Shown here: positions 1 through 8,620 of the stretch, one piece after another | Position numbering within the stretch: the stretch's first letter is position 1 | Layout: every line of letters starts with the position of its first letter | Origin: Pararhodobacter sp. CCB-MM2 | GTDB lineage: Bacteria > Pseudomonadota > Alphaproteobacteria > Rhodobacterales > Rhodobacteraceae | DNA: 64,000 bases | Direction of reading: 5' to 3' | Assembly (NCBI RefSeq): GCF_001691415.1 | Contig: NZ_LRRR01000003.1 | Location: 1-64,000, forward strand | Program-made: the position numbers and the translations under genes | The notes under the pieces: model-generated | What the model was told of the DNA's origin: nothing | Seen by the model: the letters and a program-made list of their open reading frames with translations, nothing else | Databases searched by the model: none

Positions 1-107
1 TGATGCGCAGTGATGACAGCCAGGAGACGCAGCATGTTTGCGAGCGAGGGGTCCCCTGGTCTCACTTACTTTGCTTGTATACTCCTCGGGCGAAATCCCC
101 CCTCCTG

Positions 108-767
108 TTGTTTGACCTGCGCTTCCACCAACGCCACATCCCCCTCCCCCCCACTTCGGATCGCCCCCGCCCCGATTTCTCGCTGGAGACGGCCTCTGGT
201 CTGTTGCTGGTCGCCGGTGTCGATGAAGTCGGCCGTGGCCCTCTGGCGGGCCCTGTGACGGCTGCAGCGGTGATCCTGGACCCGGCCCGCCTGCCGCAGG
301 GCATCGACGATTCAAAGCGCCTGAGCGAGAAGGCGCGCCTGCGCCTCGATGCCGAGATCCGCGAGACCGCCCTCGCCTGGGCCGTCGCCCATGCCAGTGT
401 TGAAGAGATCGACACAATCAACATCCTCGAGGCCAGCCACCTGGCGATGCGCCGCGCGCTGGATGCGCTGGAAACGACGCCCGAGATGGCGCTGATCGAC
501 GGAAACCGCCTGCCCAAGGGCCTGACGATCAAGGCCGAGACGGTGGTGAAAGGGGACGCCAAAAGCCTGTCAATTGCGGCTGCGTCGATCCTCGCCAAGG
601 TCGCGCGGGACCGGACAATGTCTGAACTTTCGCTCGCAAACCCCGGATATGGTTGGGAAAAGAACGCGGGCTACCCCTCGCCCCAACACCTGCTTGCCCT
701 GCAAGAACAGGGAGTTACGCCCCATCATAGGCGGTCCTTCGCCCCCATACGCAAGATGTTGTGTTAA
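108..767 (+). CDS. rnhB: Ribonuclease HII
   Basis: Cleaves the RNA strand of RNA-DNA hybrids and removes single misincorporated ribonucleotides from DNA in the cytoplasm. The family signature [11 protein letters not shown] lies at about residues 39-49, the second acidic site LIDGN has its Asp near residue 131, and the C-terminal HHRRSFAP motif is present. The start is uncertain. The frame stays open to an ATG at position 3, but those upstream codons do not look like RNase HII, and a TATACT -10-like element sits at 78-83. I therefore use TTG at 108, giving about 220 residues, a normal length. No Shine-Dalgarno supports this codon. The gene is followed by ccrM, a pairing I know from Rhodobacterales. 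The function is certain; only the N-terminus is not. Confidence 0.9.
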   Translation: MFDLRFHQRHIPLPPTSDRPRPDFSLETASGLLLVAGVDEVGRGPLAGPVTAAAVILDPARLPQGIDDSKRLSEKARLRLDAEIRETALAWAVAHASVEEIDTINILEASHLAMRRALDALETTPEMALIDGNRLPKGLTIKAETVVKGDAKSLSIAAASILAKVARDRTMSELSLANPGYGWEKNAGYPSPQHLLALQEQGVTPHHRRSFAPIRKMLC

Positions 768-786
768 GAACGCAAAATAAGGGACT

Positions 787-1994
<1,208 letters not shown>

Positions 1995-2055
1995 GCGGCT
2001 CCCCGAGGCTGGAAATGCGCGGATCGTGCCCGCAGAGGCATGGCGCAAACACAAA

Positions 2056-2128
2056 CCGGGCCCCAAGGGGCCCGGGATATGACGCAGAACGGTTTACCGC
2101 CAGCGTCCGGACCCCAAGTCCCGGACGC
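2056..2128 (+). other. Two GC-rich hairpins downstream of ccrM
   Basis: Hairpin one has arms CCGGGCCCC (2056-2064) and GGGGCCCGG (2067-2075). Hairpin two has arms GCGTCCGG (2103-2110) and CCGGACGC (2121-2128). Both are perfect and lie between the ccrM stop and the intrinsic terminator. They could stabilise the ccrM 3' end or belong to a small 3'UTR-derived RNA; the sequence alone does not decide. Confidence 0.55.
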
Positions 2129-2136
2129 CACTTTAT

Positions 2137-2163
2137 CCCTCGGCTTCGGCCGGGGGTTTTTTT
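2137..2163 (+). terminator. Intrinsic terminator of ccrM
   Basis: Stem CCCTCGGC (2137-2144) pairs with GCCGGGGG (2149-2156) around a TTCG loop, with one G-U pair, followed by seven T residues at 2157-2163. This is a classic Rho-independent terminator on the plus strand. Confidence 0.9.
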
Positions 2164-2237
2164 ATGTTCTAGCGTGGTTGCGAACGCGTCAAGGTCCGTT
2201 TTGCGGCGTGGCCCCCGGCAGACCTTCGGGTCTGGTT

Positions 2238-2702
2238 CTAAGGGAAGGCCGGTCGATGCGGATGTGTACCCGTCGCAAGCCTTTCAACGCTCGCGTGAAG
2301 CCTGCGCTGGCACCGTTGTCCGTTCAAGACGACGGGATCGACTGGCAGGACAAGCGTATTTCCAAGCTCAGGGTCTGCGTGAGACACAACCGAGCAGAGC
2401 GGTGCCGGCAGATTGTCTGCTTGTCCGGCGCGGCTCGTCTCTATGCGCACGATGTCCCGCAAGATCAACGATTGCGTCCGAAGCGGCTGCTCAGAGACGC
2501 CAGATCCGAGGCAATCAAAGCCACCCCCGTCCGGATCCGCGAAGGCCAGGGAGCCCTTGAAGTCGCTCTGTGCCAGAATCTGACTGACGGCCTCGATCGT
2601 GGCTCCCCAGACGATGGGACAATCTACGTGCTGGGACGCAAAAGCCGGCGCAGCGAAGGTCACCAAGAGTGCTGCCGTCGCTGCGCTGCGGAGCGGCGTC
2701 AC
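2238..2702 (-). CDS. Small secreted hypothetical protein
   Basis: A 154-residue protein with a clear Sec signal peptide: MTPLRSAATAALLVTFAAPAFA, with cleavage likely after AFA. The mature part has four cysteines and no domain I recognise. It starts with GTG at 2702, and GTGA overlaps the stop of the 53-residue gene upstream, so it should be translated by coupling. It is the last gene of a run beginning with the FCD-family regulator. A short hairpin (2219-2234) lies directly after the stop. Function unknown; the periplasmic location is inferred from the signal peptide. Confidence 0.6.
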   Translation of the reverse strand: MTPLRSAATAALLVTFAAPAFASQHVDCPIVWGATIEAVSQILAQSDFKGSLAFADPDGGGFDCLGSGVSEQPLRTQSLILRDIVRIETSRAGQADNLPAPLCSVVSHADPELGNTLVLPVDPVVLNGQRCQRRLHASVERLATGTHPHRPAFP

Positions 2703-2860
2703 TCCTTCTTGGCCTTCTCCGCCGCCTTCTTCATCCGCTCCAGCAGCGCCGACTTGTCGGTATCGCCGCCCAGCTTCCCCTTGGGATGCTCGTTCACCGT
2801 CTTGTTGCGGGGCGCTTTGCCCGGGGCGGTGCGGCCGCCCGACTTGCTGTAATCGACCAT
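2699..2860 (-). CDS. 53-residue Lys/Arg-rich hypothetical protein
   Basis: A short gene encoding a basic, hydrophilic protein that begins MVDYSKSGGRTAPGKAP and ends in a Lys/Ala/Glu-rich helix (ALLERMKKAAEKAKKE). It contains no cysteine and no membrane segment. ATG 2860 is preceded by AGAGGA with five-base spacing, and the gene lies nine bases after the stop of the FCD regulator. Its stop overlaps the GTG of the following secreted protein. Good ribosome binding site, operon position and sensible composition support a real gene. The sequence suggests a nucleic-acid-associated or intrinsically disordered protein, but that is only inference. Confidence 0.75.
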   Translation of the reverse strand: MVDYSKSGGRTAPGKAPRNKTVNEHPKGKLGGDTDKSALLERMKKAAEKAKKE

Positions 2861-2869
2861 GGTATCCTC

Positions 2870-3640
2870 TCAGTCCCGCGCCAGCTCGTGCTGGTAGCGC
2901 AGGCGTGCAATGCTTTCGTTGCGGTCGGCTTTGCGCAGATCGTCGAGGCTGCTCTCGACGAAACTCATGTGGTGCTCGGCCGCCGCCCGCGCGGCCACCG
3001 GGTCGCGCGCCTGAAGCGCATCGTTGATCGCGCGATGCTGGTCAAGCAGCAACTCGCGGGTGGAATGCTGGCGATACATCTGCTGGCGATTGTAGAACAC
3101 GCCTTCCTTCAGCAGATTGAACATCGCCCGCATCATGTGCAGCATGATGATGTTGTGGCTGGCCTCGATGATGGCAAGGTGGAACTCCGCATCCAGCGCC
3201 GCCTCATCCGCCGGATTGCGCTTGGCATGGGCCGCTTCCATCTTGCGAAACACCGTGTCCACGACCTTCAGATCGGTCTCGGACCCAAAGCGCGCGGCGC
3301 GTTCGGCCGTCATCCCCTCCAGATCGCGGCGGAAGCTGACATAATCGAAGACGGCCTCGTCATGGCTGGCGAAAAGCTTGATTAGCGGCTCGGAAAAGGC
3401 CGATCCCAGCATGTCCGCCACGAACACGCCCGAGCCCGCACGGCTGACCAGAAGCCCCCGCGTCTGCAATTCGGCAATCGCTTCGCGCAACGAGGGACGG
3501 CTGACGGCCATACGTTCGGCCATCTCGCGTTCGGACGGCAGGCGCTCGCCCGGACGCAGCAACCCGCGCAGGATCAGAAGCTCGATCTGCCGCACGACGC
3601 CCTGCGACAGCTTCTCCTGTTGAACCGGCTGAAACGGCAT
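2870..3640 (-). CDS. FCD-domain GntR-family transcriptional regulator
   Basis: DNA-binding repressor of the FadR/PdhR/LldR subfamily, which typically senses a small organic acid. Residues about 10-75 hold the GntR winged helix (RPGERLPSEREMAERMAVSR, then SLREAIAELQTRGLL). The rest is an all-helical FCD ligand domain with conserved metal-ligand histidines in DAEFHLAIIEASHN and AEHHMSFVE. ATG 3640 is chosen because GGGAGG lies just upstream; the frame is open further back but into the operator and terminator region. Length 256 aa is typical. It heads a three-gene unit with two small genes and is preceded by an inverted repeat that is a good candidate for autoregulation. The ligand is unknown. 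Confidence 0.92.
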   Translation of the reverse strand: MPFQPVQQEKLSQGVVRQIELLILRGLLRPGERLPSEREMAERMAVSRPSLREAIAELQTRGLLVSRAGSGVFVADMLGSAFSEPLIKLFASHDEAVFDYVSFRRDLEGMTAERAARFGSETDLKVVDTVFRKMEAAHAKRNPADEAALDAEFHLAIIEASHNIIMLHMMRAMFNLLKEGVFYNRQQMYRQHSTRELLLDQHRAINDALQARDPVAARAAAEHHMSFVESSLDDLRKADRNESIARLRYQHELARD

Positions 3641-3654
3641 GATCCCTCCCTGAT

Positions 3655-3673
3655 TGGTCAAAAGATATGACCA
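3655..3673. promoter_or_regulatory. Candidate operator of the FCD regulator
   Basis: The perfect inverted repeat TGGTCA, seven bases, TGACCA lies 14 bp upstream of the regulator start. TGGT/ACCA half-sites are characteristic of FadR-type GntR regulators, although the spacing here is wider than the usual TGGTNNNACCA. Autoregulation is inferred. Confidence 0.55.
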
Positions 3674-3702
3674 CGGGCGATTCCCGGCAACGGATTTCGC
3701 AC

Positions 3703-3733
3703 AAAAAAAGGGCCGGATCTGGATCCGACCCCT
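3703..3733 (-). terminator. Terminator of the OmpA-like lipoprotein gene
   Basis: On the minus strand a GGGGTCGGATC / GATCCGGCCC stem with a two-base loop is followed by seven T residues (plus-strand A run at 3703-3709). It lies directly after the lipoprotein stop. Confidence 0.88.
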
Positions 3734-3753
3734 TTCCAATCTCATGCGGCCGA

Positions 3754-4392
3754 TCAGTTGCTCGGGCGGATGGTGATTTCCACACGGCGGTTCTGCGCGC
3801 GCCCGGCGGCGCTGTCGTTCGAGGCGATCGGGGCGCTTTCGCCCATGCCGACGGCCTGCACGCGCGCGGCGGGAACGCCGGACGAGATCAGCACGCCCGC
3901 GACCGCATCGGCGCGGCGCATCGACAGTTGCTGGTTATAGGCGTCCGAACCCGTCGAATCGGTGTGACCGCGGATGATCACGGCGCTGGTCGGGTAGCTG
4001 TTGATGTTCGACGCAACGGCACGCAGGTTCGCCTGCAGATCCGGACGGACGGTGTAGCTGTCGGTCGCGAACAGGATGTCCTGCGGCATGGTCACGACGA
4101 TTTCCGAGCCGGTGTTGACCACGGTCGCGTTCGAACCCAGCGAGGCTTGAAGCTCGGCCGCCTGACGGTCGAGATGCTGGCCGATCACGCCACCGGCGAT
4201 GGCGCCGAGGCCGGCCCCGATCAGAACTTCCGGCGTGCGGTTACCGCTGCCCGTCGCCGCGCCCAAGAGGCCACCAGCCACGGCGCCGGTCAGAACGCCA
4301 GTGTTGGTGCGGCTCAGCTCGCCGGTGGAGGTGGTGCAGGCAGCCGCCAGCGAGAGGGCGGCCAAAGCCGCGAACGCCTTCGAAGAGATCAT
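3754..4392 (-). CDS. OmpA-family outer-membrane lipoprotein (YiaD type)
   Basis: Anchors the outer membrane to peptidoglycan. The N-terminus carries a lipoprotein signal ending LSLAAAC, so the acylated Cys is residue 19. Residues about 30-75 form a glycine-zipper segment (GAVAGGLLGAATGSG, then GAGLGAIAGGVIG). The C-terminal 110 residues are a peptidoglycan-binding OmpA domain with the conserved GHTDSTGSDAYN and AQNRRVEI motifs. Length 212 aa matches the YiaD-like family. The gene has its own terminator and appears monocistronic. The domain assignment is firm; the physiological role beyond envelope integrity is not known. Confidence 0.93.
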   Translation of the reverse strand: MISSKAFAALAALSLAAACTTSTGELSRTNTGVLTGAVAGGLLGAATGSGNRTPEVLIGAGLGAIAGGVIGQHLDRQAAELQASLGSNATVVNTGSEIVVTMPQDILFATDSYTVRPDLQANLRAVASNINSYPTSAVIIRGHTDSTGSDAYNQQLSMRRADAVAGVLISSGVPAARVQAVGMGESAPIASNDSAAGRAQNRRVEITIRPSN

Positions 4393-4501
4393 GGACTACT
4401 CCCAGTCAAATTTGACGCAGGATACAGGCGCGCGCGGGCGCGCGACAATGGGCAACACCCCGCGCGCGCCTCACTTCCGATTGATCGGCGGATTGCTGCC
4501 T

Positions 4502-5356
4502 TCAGACCGCCTCGGCCCGCGCCGATTCCCAAGCCAGCATCGCCCGTTTCACGGGGATGCCCCAATGGTAGCCCGTCAGCGCGCCCGACTTGGCCAAAGC
4601 CCGGTGGCAGGGGATCAGCCAGCTGATCGGGTTGCGCCCTACCGCCGCGCCGACCGCGCGGTTCGCGGTCGGCTGACCGATGGCGCGGGCGATCTCGGAA
4701 TAGGTCGTGACCTGCCCCGAGGGGATCGACAGCAGCGCCTCCCAGACCTTGATCTGGAACGGCGCGCCGATCAGGTACAGCGGCGTCTCGCGCAGATCGC
4801 CATCGAGCCCCAGCGCCGAATCCACCCAGGGCTTCAACCGCATCGGGTCCTCGACGAAATCTGCCTTGGGCCAGCGCCCAACCATATCGGCAAAAGCCGC
4901 CTCGGCCCCCATCTCGGCGGCGAAACCCATGCCGCAGAGGCCGCGCTCGGTGCCCATGACGATCATCGCGCCGAAGGGGCTGTCGAACCAACCCCAGTAG
5001 ATCGTCAGCCCCGCGCCGCCCTTGGCATAATCGCCGGGCGTCATCGCCTCCCAGCGCAGGAAGAGGTCATGCAGCCGCCCCGGCCCGGAAAGCCCGCTGG
5101 CATGCGCCGCCTCCAGCACGGTGAAGCGCTCGGCCAGAAGTTTGCGCGCATGGCCCAGCGCCAGATATTGCTGATAGCGCTTCGGAGAGACGCCGACCCA
5201 TTGCGTGAAGACGCGCTGGAAATGCGCCGCCGACATGCCCAGCCGCCCGGCCAACTCCTCAAGCGACACCCGCTCGCCGCCCGCCGCGTCGATCTCGGCA
5301 ATCGCCCGTCCGATGACGCCGTAATGATAGGCCTGTTCGTCCATCGCCCCGTCCAT
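4502..5356 (-). CDS. Ada-like protein: AraC HTH plus O6-methylguanine-DNA methyltransferase
   Basis: Repairs O6-methylguanine by transferring the methyl group to its own Cys, and probably binds DNA through an N-terminal AraC-type HTH. The active-site PCHR motif is about 36 residues from the C-terminus, followed by the family YHWGIPVKRAML segment. The HTH covers about residues 25-105 (LEELAGRLGMSAAHFQRVF). Unlike E. coli Ada there is no N-terminal zinc-Cys domain, so it cannot sense phosphotriesters in the Ada manner. ATG 5356 has AAAGGG six bases upstream; the alternatives at 5389 (ATG) and 5401 (TTG) fall on the far side of a dispersed repeat copy at 5363-5388 and would force translation through it. 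A further ATG at 5344 is possible. Confidence 0.9.
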   Translation of the reverse strand: MDGAMDEQAYHYGVIGRAIAEIDAAGGERVSLEELAGRLGMSAAHFQRVFTQWVGVSPKRYQQYLALGHARKLLAERFTVLEAAHASGLSGPGRLHDLFLRWEAMTPGDYAKGGAGLTIYWGWFDSPFGAMIVMGTERGLCGMGFAAEMGAEAAFADMVGRWPKADFVEDPMRLKPWVDSALGLDGDLRETPLYLIGAPFQIKVWEALLSIPSGQVTTYSEIARAIGQPTANRAVGAAVGRNPISWLIPCHRALAKSGALTGYHWGIPVKRAMLAWESARAEAV

Positions 5357-5362
5357 CCCGCG

Positions 5363-5388
5363 CCCTTTCACCTTGTCGAAAATACTCA
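5363..5388 (-). repeat. Dispersed intergenic repeat, partial copy 1
   Basis: The 26-bp stretch, read on the plus strand with core TCACCTTGT and AAATACTCA, matches the copy at 51964-51989 at 21 of 26 positions. It sits just before the Ada-like start and belongs to a short element family also seen at 10573-10630, 10752-10802 and 51897-51943. Confidence 0.6.
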
Positions 5389-5444
5389 TCTTCGGGAGCA
5401 ACCTAAACCCCGGCGCGCGGGGTCTCGACCCGGAACCTGCGCAA

Positions 5445-6620
5445 TCAGCCCGCCCACCAATCCCTTGGCTTCAACCGCTTCGCGCGCCCCGACCGATCAT
5501 CCAGCCACAGAGCCAGCCGCCTTAATGGCGAGAGCGCCAGCTTCAGCCAGAGCCGGTTTCCAAGTTTGGAGAAATCCCGATTGAACGGGCAGACCCGCAG
5601 GCAGATCGCGCAGTCAGAGGCCAGCTTCGCCCAATAGCCGAAGCATTTCTCCGCATCCGAGGTCCATTTCACCACGCCCTTGATGGCGCTGCGATTGGCC
5701 CCGCCCGCCTCGGGCGCGCCCAAGGGCAAGGCCTTGACCGGACAGGCGTCCGCACAGCGCGTGCAGATATCGCAGACCGCCTTCACGCCCAAGGGTTTCG
5801 GCACGTCATGCGACAGAGGCAGGTTGGTGAAGATCTTTGAGAACCTGAGCCGCGGCCCGAATTCCGGTGTGATCACAAGCTGGTTGCGCGCGTATTCCCC
5901 CAGACCCGCCTTGACCGCGTAGGGGATCACCAGCCCGGTGTCGTTCATCGAGGCGACGGCCTCGTAGCCCAGATTGCGGATGAAGGCCGCGAGCTGCATG
6001 ATGATCGCCGCCTCGTGGCTGTATTCCCGCCCCGTCGCAGCACCCGCCAGCGCCGAGGGATAGGTCTGTACCAAGGGCTGGTCCATCTGGTGGCCGAGCA
6101 CGATGACCGAGGTCATGCCCGGCGGCAGATCGACCGGCGCCTCGCTGAAATCGCGGGTATCGACCTGAGTGGCGTAGATCCAGCGCGGATCGAACGCCGT
6201 CACCCCACAGAGATCCGCACCGAAGAATTTGGCGATCCGCTTCACCTCGGCCGCCATCTGCGCCGGATCGTCGACCGCCACCTGCACCGGCGCGACGGGC
6301 GTGTCGGCACGGATCGGTGCCTGAAACCCCTCGCGCACCCCCTCAGAGGCTGAGCGGTTCGAGACGATATCGCTGACCAGCCAGGCCGCGTTCCTCAGTG
6401 CGAAATCCTTCTGCTGGAAGCCCTCGCCCTTTCGCGGATTGGCGTCGATGCGGTAGCTGGCGAAGAAGGCATCCGTCTGTTTCGAGCGCACCTCGGGGTC
6501 CCAAAACGCCCGCGTAAACACGTCGTCGCGCTGGCGGAAGCGCTCGAAATCCGCGGTCAGCTCGATCCCGGCTTCGGCGTCGAGCGGATCGGGCGGCAGG
6601 TTGTGGCCAAGCTCTGTCAT
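5445..6620 (-). CDS. Reductive-dehalogenase-like double [4Fe-4S] protein
   Basis: A 391-residue soluble protein resembling the catalytic part of cobalamin-dependent reductive dehalogenases and, more distantly, epoxyqueuosine reductase QueG. Two ferredoxin-type cluster motifs are visible: C283-x2-C286-x2-C289-x3-C293-P and C326-x10-C337-x2-C340-x3-C344-P. The second motif with Cys-Phe-Gly-Tyr-Trp and CAICLRVCPFN is the form I know from RdhA proteins. No Tat signal and no fused NAD(P)H/ferredoxin reductase domain is present, so it needs an external electron donor. It is a single gene, convergent with the Ada-like gene's upstream region and divergent from an MFS transporter. The substrate and actual dehalogenation are unproven. 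Confidence 0.75.
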   Translation of the reverse strand: MTELGHNLPPDPLDAEAGIELTADFERFRQRDDVFTRAFWDPEVRSKQTDAFFASYRIDANPRKGEGFQQKDFALRNAAWLVSDIVSNRSASEGVREGFQAPIRADTPVAPVQVAVDDPAQMAAEVKRIAKFFGADLCGVTAFDPRWIYATQVDTRDFSEAPVDLPPGMTSVIVLGHQMDQPLVQTYPSALAGAATGREYSHEAAIIMQLAAFIRNLGYEAVASMNDTGLVIPYAVKAGLGEYARNQLVITPEFGPRLRFSKIFTNLPLSHDVPKPLGVKAVCDICTRCADACPVKALPLGAPEAGGANRSAIKGVVKWTSDAEKCFGYWAKLASDCAICLRVCPFNRDFSKLGNRLWLKLALSPLRRLALWLDDRSGRAKRLKPRDWWAG

Positions 6621-6719
6621 GGCGGCAGGCTACGCGCGCCCGCCGAGACCTGTCAAAGCCTCTGGACGCAGGCGAGCACTCGCGCCAAGGTGGCGCCACG
6701 TAACGGCCGGACCCTACGC

Positions 6720-7937
6720 ATGACTCTCCTGATCTCCTTTGCGGCGCTTTTCGTCTCGGTCTTCTTGCTGCAATTGGGTCTGGGTGGGGTCGTTCCCCTC
6801 GATGCGCTGTCCGGCACCGCGCTTGGCTTCACCGCCGAGCAGATCGGTACCATGGGTTCCGCGCATTTCCTCGGCTTCTTCGTCGGCTGCTGGTGGGCGC
6901 CGCGCCTGATGGGCACCGTCGGCCATTCCCGCGCCTTTGCCGCTTTCACCGCCGCCGGCACCACGGGCATTCTGGCCCACATGATGTGGACCGATCCCTG
7001 GGCCTGGGCGGGGATGCGCATGCTCTCGGGTCTGGCGGTCGCGGGCTGCTACACGATCATCGAGGCCTGGCTGCAATCCAAGGTCACCAACGAGACGCGC
7101 GGCCGGGCGATGGGCGTCTACCGGATGGTGGACGTGTCCGGCAATCTCGGGGCGCAGCTGCTGATCGCCTTCCTGCCGCCCGCCGCCTATGCCAGCTACA
7201 ACCTGCTCGCGCTGTTCATGTGCTTCGCGATCTTCCCGCTGCTGCTGACCCGCGCGGAAGCCCCCGCCGCCGGTGCCGCGCCCCGCCTGCGCCCGAAACT
7301 GGCTTGGGACAAATCGCCCCTCGGCGCGGTGGGTGTGGTCGTCTCGGGCGTAACGGGCGCCGCTTTCCGGATGGTCGGCCCGCTCTACGGCATCGCCGTG
7401 GGGCTCGAGGCCGACCGGATCGCGCTGTTCCTCTCAGCCTATGTTCTCGGCGGTGCCTTCGCGCAATTCCCGGTGGGCTGGATCGCCGACAAATACGACC
7501 GCCGCATGGTGCTGATCTGGATCTCCGTGGGCTCGATCCTCGGCTGCCTCGCCATGATGGTCGGGGCTTACGGCAATGTGGTGACGATCTTCCTTGCCGC
7601 GGGCTTCTTCGGCTTCACCACCTTCCCGATCTATTCGATCTCGACCGCACATGCCCATGACTTCGCCGAGCAACACGAACGCGTCGAACTCAGCGCAGCG
7701 CAGATGTTCCTCTATGCGGTTGGCGCCATCGCGTCGCCGGTCATCGCTTCCGCGCTGATTTCAGGCTTCGGACCGGCCTCGATGTTCATCTTCATCGCGC
7801 TGGCGCATGTGCTGCTCATCCTGTTCGGCCTTGTGCGGATGCGGATCGGTCGGACGCCCGTCCAGCACACGCCCTATGTCTACACGCCGCGCACCTCCTT
7901 CCTGATCGGGCGTTTGCTGCGCCGGCGTGACGACTAG
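6720..7937 (+). CDS. MFS transporter (YcaD-like)
   Basis: Inner-membrane major-facilitator protein with about twelve hydrophobic segments; 405 aa. The first segment starts directly at the N-terminus (LLISFAALFVSVFLLQLGLG). The loop between helices 2 and 3 has the motif WWAPRLMGTVGHSRAF, and the mid-protein loop has GWIADKYDRRMVLI, a second motif-A-like signature. The pattern fits the YcaD-like family of unknown substrate. ATG 6720 is chosen over an in-frame earlier start (6603) that would overlap the divergent Fe-S gene. It is separated from nth by 38 bp and may be cotranscribed with it. Confidence 0.88.
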   Translation: MTLLISFAALFVSVFLLQLGLGGVVPLDALSGTALGFTAEQIGTMGSAHFLGFFVGCWWAPRLMGTVGHSRAFAAFTAAGTTGILAHMMWTDPWAWAGMRMLSGLAVAGCYTIIEAWLQSKVTNETRGRAMGVYRMVDVSGNLGAQLLIAFLPPAAYASYNLLALFMCFAIFPLLLTRAEAPAAGAAPRLRPKLAWDKSPLGAVGVVVSGVTGAAFRMVGPLYGIAVGLEADRIALFLSAYVLGGAFAQFPVGWIADKYDRRMVLIWISVGSILGCLAMMVGAYGNVVTIFLAAGFFGFTTFPIYSISTAHAHDFAEQHERVELSAAQMFLYAVGAIASPVIASALISGFGPASMFIFIALAHVLLILFGLVRMRIGRTPVQHTPYVYTPRTSFLIGRLLRRRDD

Positions 7938-7975
7938 GACTTGCGCGACGGCCCCGCCCAAGGCAAGGAACCGAC

Positions 7976-8620
7976 ATGGCCGCGCAACTCGATTACAACA
8001 CCCTCAAGGAGATCTTCACCCGCTTTCAAGCGGTGGAGGCCGAACCCAAGGGCGAGCTCGATCACACCAACGCTTATACGCTGCTGGTCGCCGTGGCCCT
8101 GTCCGCGCAGGCCACCGATGTCGGTGTGAACAAGGCGACGAAGAACCTGTTCCCCATCGCCGACACGCCGGAAAAGATGCTGGCTTTGGGCGAGGAAGGG
8201 CTGATCGAGCATATCAAGACGATCGGGCTGTTCCGCAACAAGGCCAAGAACGTCATCAAGATGGCCCGCATTCTGGTCGATCAATACGGCGGCGAGGTAC
8301 CCTCGTCCCGCGCCGCGCTGCAATCGCTGCCCGGCGTCGGGCGCAAGACCGCCAATGTGGTCCTCAACATGTGGTGGGGCGTCCCGGCGCAGGCCGTCGA
8401 CACCCATATCTTCCGCATCGGCAACCGCACCGGCATCTGCCCGGGCAAGGATGTCGAGACGGTGGAACGCGCCATCGAGGACAACATCCCCGCCGAGTTC
8501 CAGCATCACGCCCATCATTGGCTGATCCTGCACGGTCGCTATGTCTGCAAGGCCCGCAGCCCCAATTGCGCCGCCTGCCTGATCCGCGACCTCTGCCCCT
8601 ATGAGGAGAAATCCCTGTGA
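7976..8620 (+). CDS. nth: Endonuclease III (DNA glycosylase/AP lyase)
   Basis: Base-excision repair enzyme removing oxidised pyrimidines and cleaving AP sites. The helix-hairpin-helix LPGVGRKTANVV contains the catalytic Lys at residue 124, and the catalytic Asp is D142 in VDTHIFRIGNRTG. The C-terminal [4Fe-4S] cluster motif C191-x6-C198-x2-C201-x5-C207 is complete. Length 214 aa is standard. The 3' end overlaps the GTG start of the PfkB kinase by four bases. Firm assignment. Confidence 0.97.
   Translation: MAAQLDYNTLKEIFTRFQAVEAEPKGELDHTNAYTLLVAVALSAQATDVGVNKATKNLFPIADTPEKMLALGEEGLIEHIKTIGLFRNKAKNVIKMARILVDQYGGEVPSSRAALQSLPGVGRKTANVVLNMWWGVPAQAVDTHIFRIGNRTGICPGKDVETVERAIEDNIPAEFQHHAHHWLILHGRYVCKARSPNCAACLIRDLCPYEEKSL

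Noticed and set aside
3..107. N-terminal extension of RNase HII from ATG 3
   Set aside because: The codons do not resemble RNase HII N-termini and include a promoter-like TATACT; the family core starts at about residue 39 of the shorter form.
2040..2852. Plus-strand frame through the terminator and small genes
   Set aside because: Runs through two hairpins and a terminator and is opposite to coupled genes with good starts.
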